Assembly (NCBI GenBank): GCA_035291605.1
Contig: DATDRS010000087.1
Coordinates: forward strand, 1 to 12,050
Length of the DNA: 12,050 nt
DNA from: DATDRS01 sp035291605
GTDB taxonomy: Bacteria > Chloroflexota > Anaerolineae > Anaerolineales > UBA6663
Direction: 5' to 3'
A program made the translations under genes and the position numbers. The notes under the pieces are model-generated. The model saw nothing but the letters and a program-made list of their open reading frames with translations, did no database searches and was not told the origin of the DNA. Positions 11,906 to 12,050 of this stretch are shown one piece after another. How positions within the stretch are numbered: position 1 is the first letter of the stretch; the number at the start of each line of letters is the position of its first letter.

Positions 11906-12050
11906 CGCCGGCCTCCTCCGACGATCTCATCCATGCTCATCTGCTGGAAAGCGCCCGCGTTAAACAGGCGCTGGCCGAGACCCAGCGCGAAACCATCCGG
12001 GCGGCGGCGGACTTGATCACCGCGACTTTCCGCTCAGGCAATAAGGTGTT
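11902..12050 (+). CDS. gmhA: GmhA-like sedoheptulose-7-phosphate isomerase, N-terminal fragment (cut by window edge)
   Basis: Only the first 49 codons are present, starting at ATG 11902, which overlaps the previous stop as ATGA. The visible part has HAHLLESARVKQALAET, then a helix ending ADLITATFRSGNKV. This matches the N-terminal helix and the lead-in to the first strand of the SIS domain of GmhA, normally followed by a phosphate-binding GNGGSA loop just outside the window. GmhA converts sedoheptulose 7-phosphate to heptose 7-phosphate, the first step of activated heptose synthesis. The assignment rests on a short N-terminus plus operon context, so it is probable rather than certain. Confidence -1.
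   Translation, partial: MTPASSDDLIHAHLLESARVKQALAETQRETIRAAADLITATFRSGNKV

Noticed and set aside
1..12050. CRISPR array, transposase, integrase, toxin-antitoxin or phage defence genes
   Set aside because: I looked for direct repeats with spacers, DDE or recombinase motifs and small paired genes on both strands and saw none.

Overview
The window is GC-rich and densely packed with bacterial genes, mostly single-copy housekeeping and signalling functions. Gene content suggests Chloroflexota, perhaps Anaerolineae-like. The pointers are a membrane-anchored parvulin with a long Thr/Pro linker, an F420-type luciferase-like oxidoreductase, a DUF4331 protein, and heptose-type nucleotide-sugar genes led by a MarR-type regulator. 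This placement is inference from gene content; no rRNA or other decisive marker is present.

Layout. Positions 1-3742 lie on the minus strand. They read, in transcription order, rpsF (S6), ssb, rpsR (S18), a parvulin-type peptidyl-prolyl isomerase, and a DUF4331 protein cut by the left edge. A good sigma-70-type promoter lies about 110 bp upstream of rpsF. The leader that follows can fold into a hairpin that may be an S6:S18 autoregulatory site. Two of the gaps in this block hold unusually strong inverted repeats. The rplI gene that often follows rpsR is absent; the foldase gene is there instead.

Positions 3973-7284 (minus) encode a very large membrane sensor histidine kinase: a multi-TM N-terminus, an extracytoplasmic sensor region, then HAMP, GAF, PAS, HisKA and HATPase_c. 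Upstream of it on the same strand are a luciferase-like monooxygenase (7384-8310) and a stand-alone receiver protein (8503-8934). Between these two, on the plus strand, sits a tRNA-Thr(CGT) with an extended -10 promoter. The receiver protein is a plausible but unproven partner for the kinase.

From 9046 the genes run on the plus strand. Uridine kinase (udk) has a consensus TATAAT only 6 bp before its ATG, which predicts a leaderless mRNA. Then comes the best promoter in the window (TTGACA, 16 bp, TATAAT) with an inverted repeat over its start site. It drives a tightly coupled operon of four genes joined by ATGA overlaps: a MarR-type winged-helix regulator with an extra C-terminal domain, an extended-SDR sugar-nucleotide epimerase/dehydratase, an HddC-like sugar-1-phosphate nucleotidyltransferase, and the start of a GmhA-like sedoheptulose-7-phosphate isomerase. 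Together these suggest synthesis of an activated, modified heptose for a surface glycan, under control of its own regulator.

I did not find a clearly new multi-gene defence or mobile system. The most interesting items are the regulator fusion with its operator, the structured gaps in the rpsF-ssb-rpsR block, the leaderless udk, and the large sensor kinase.
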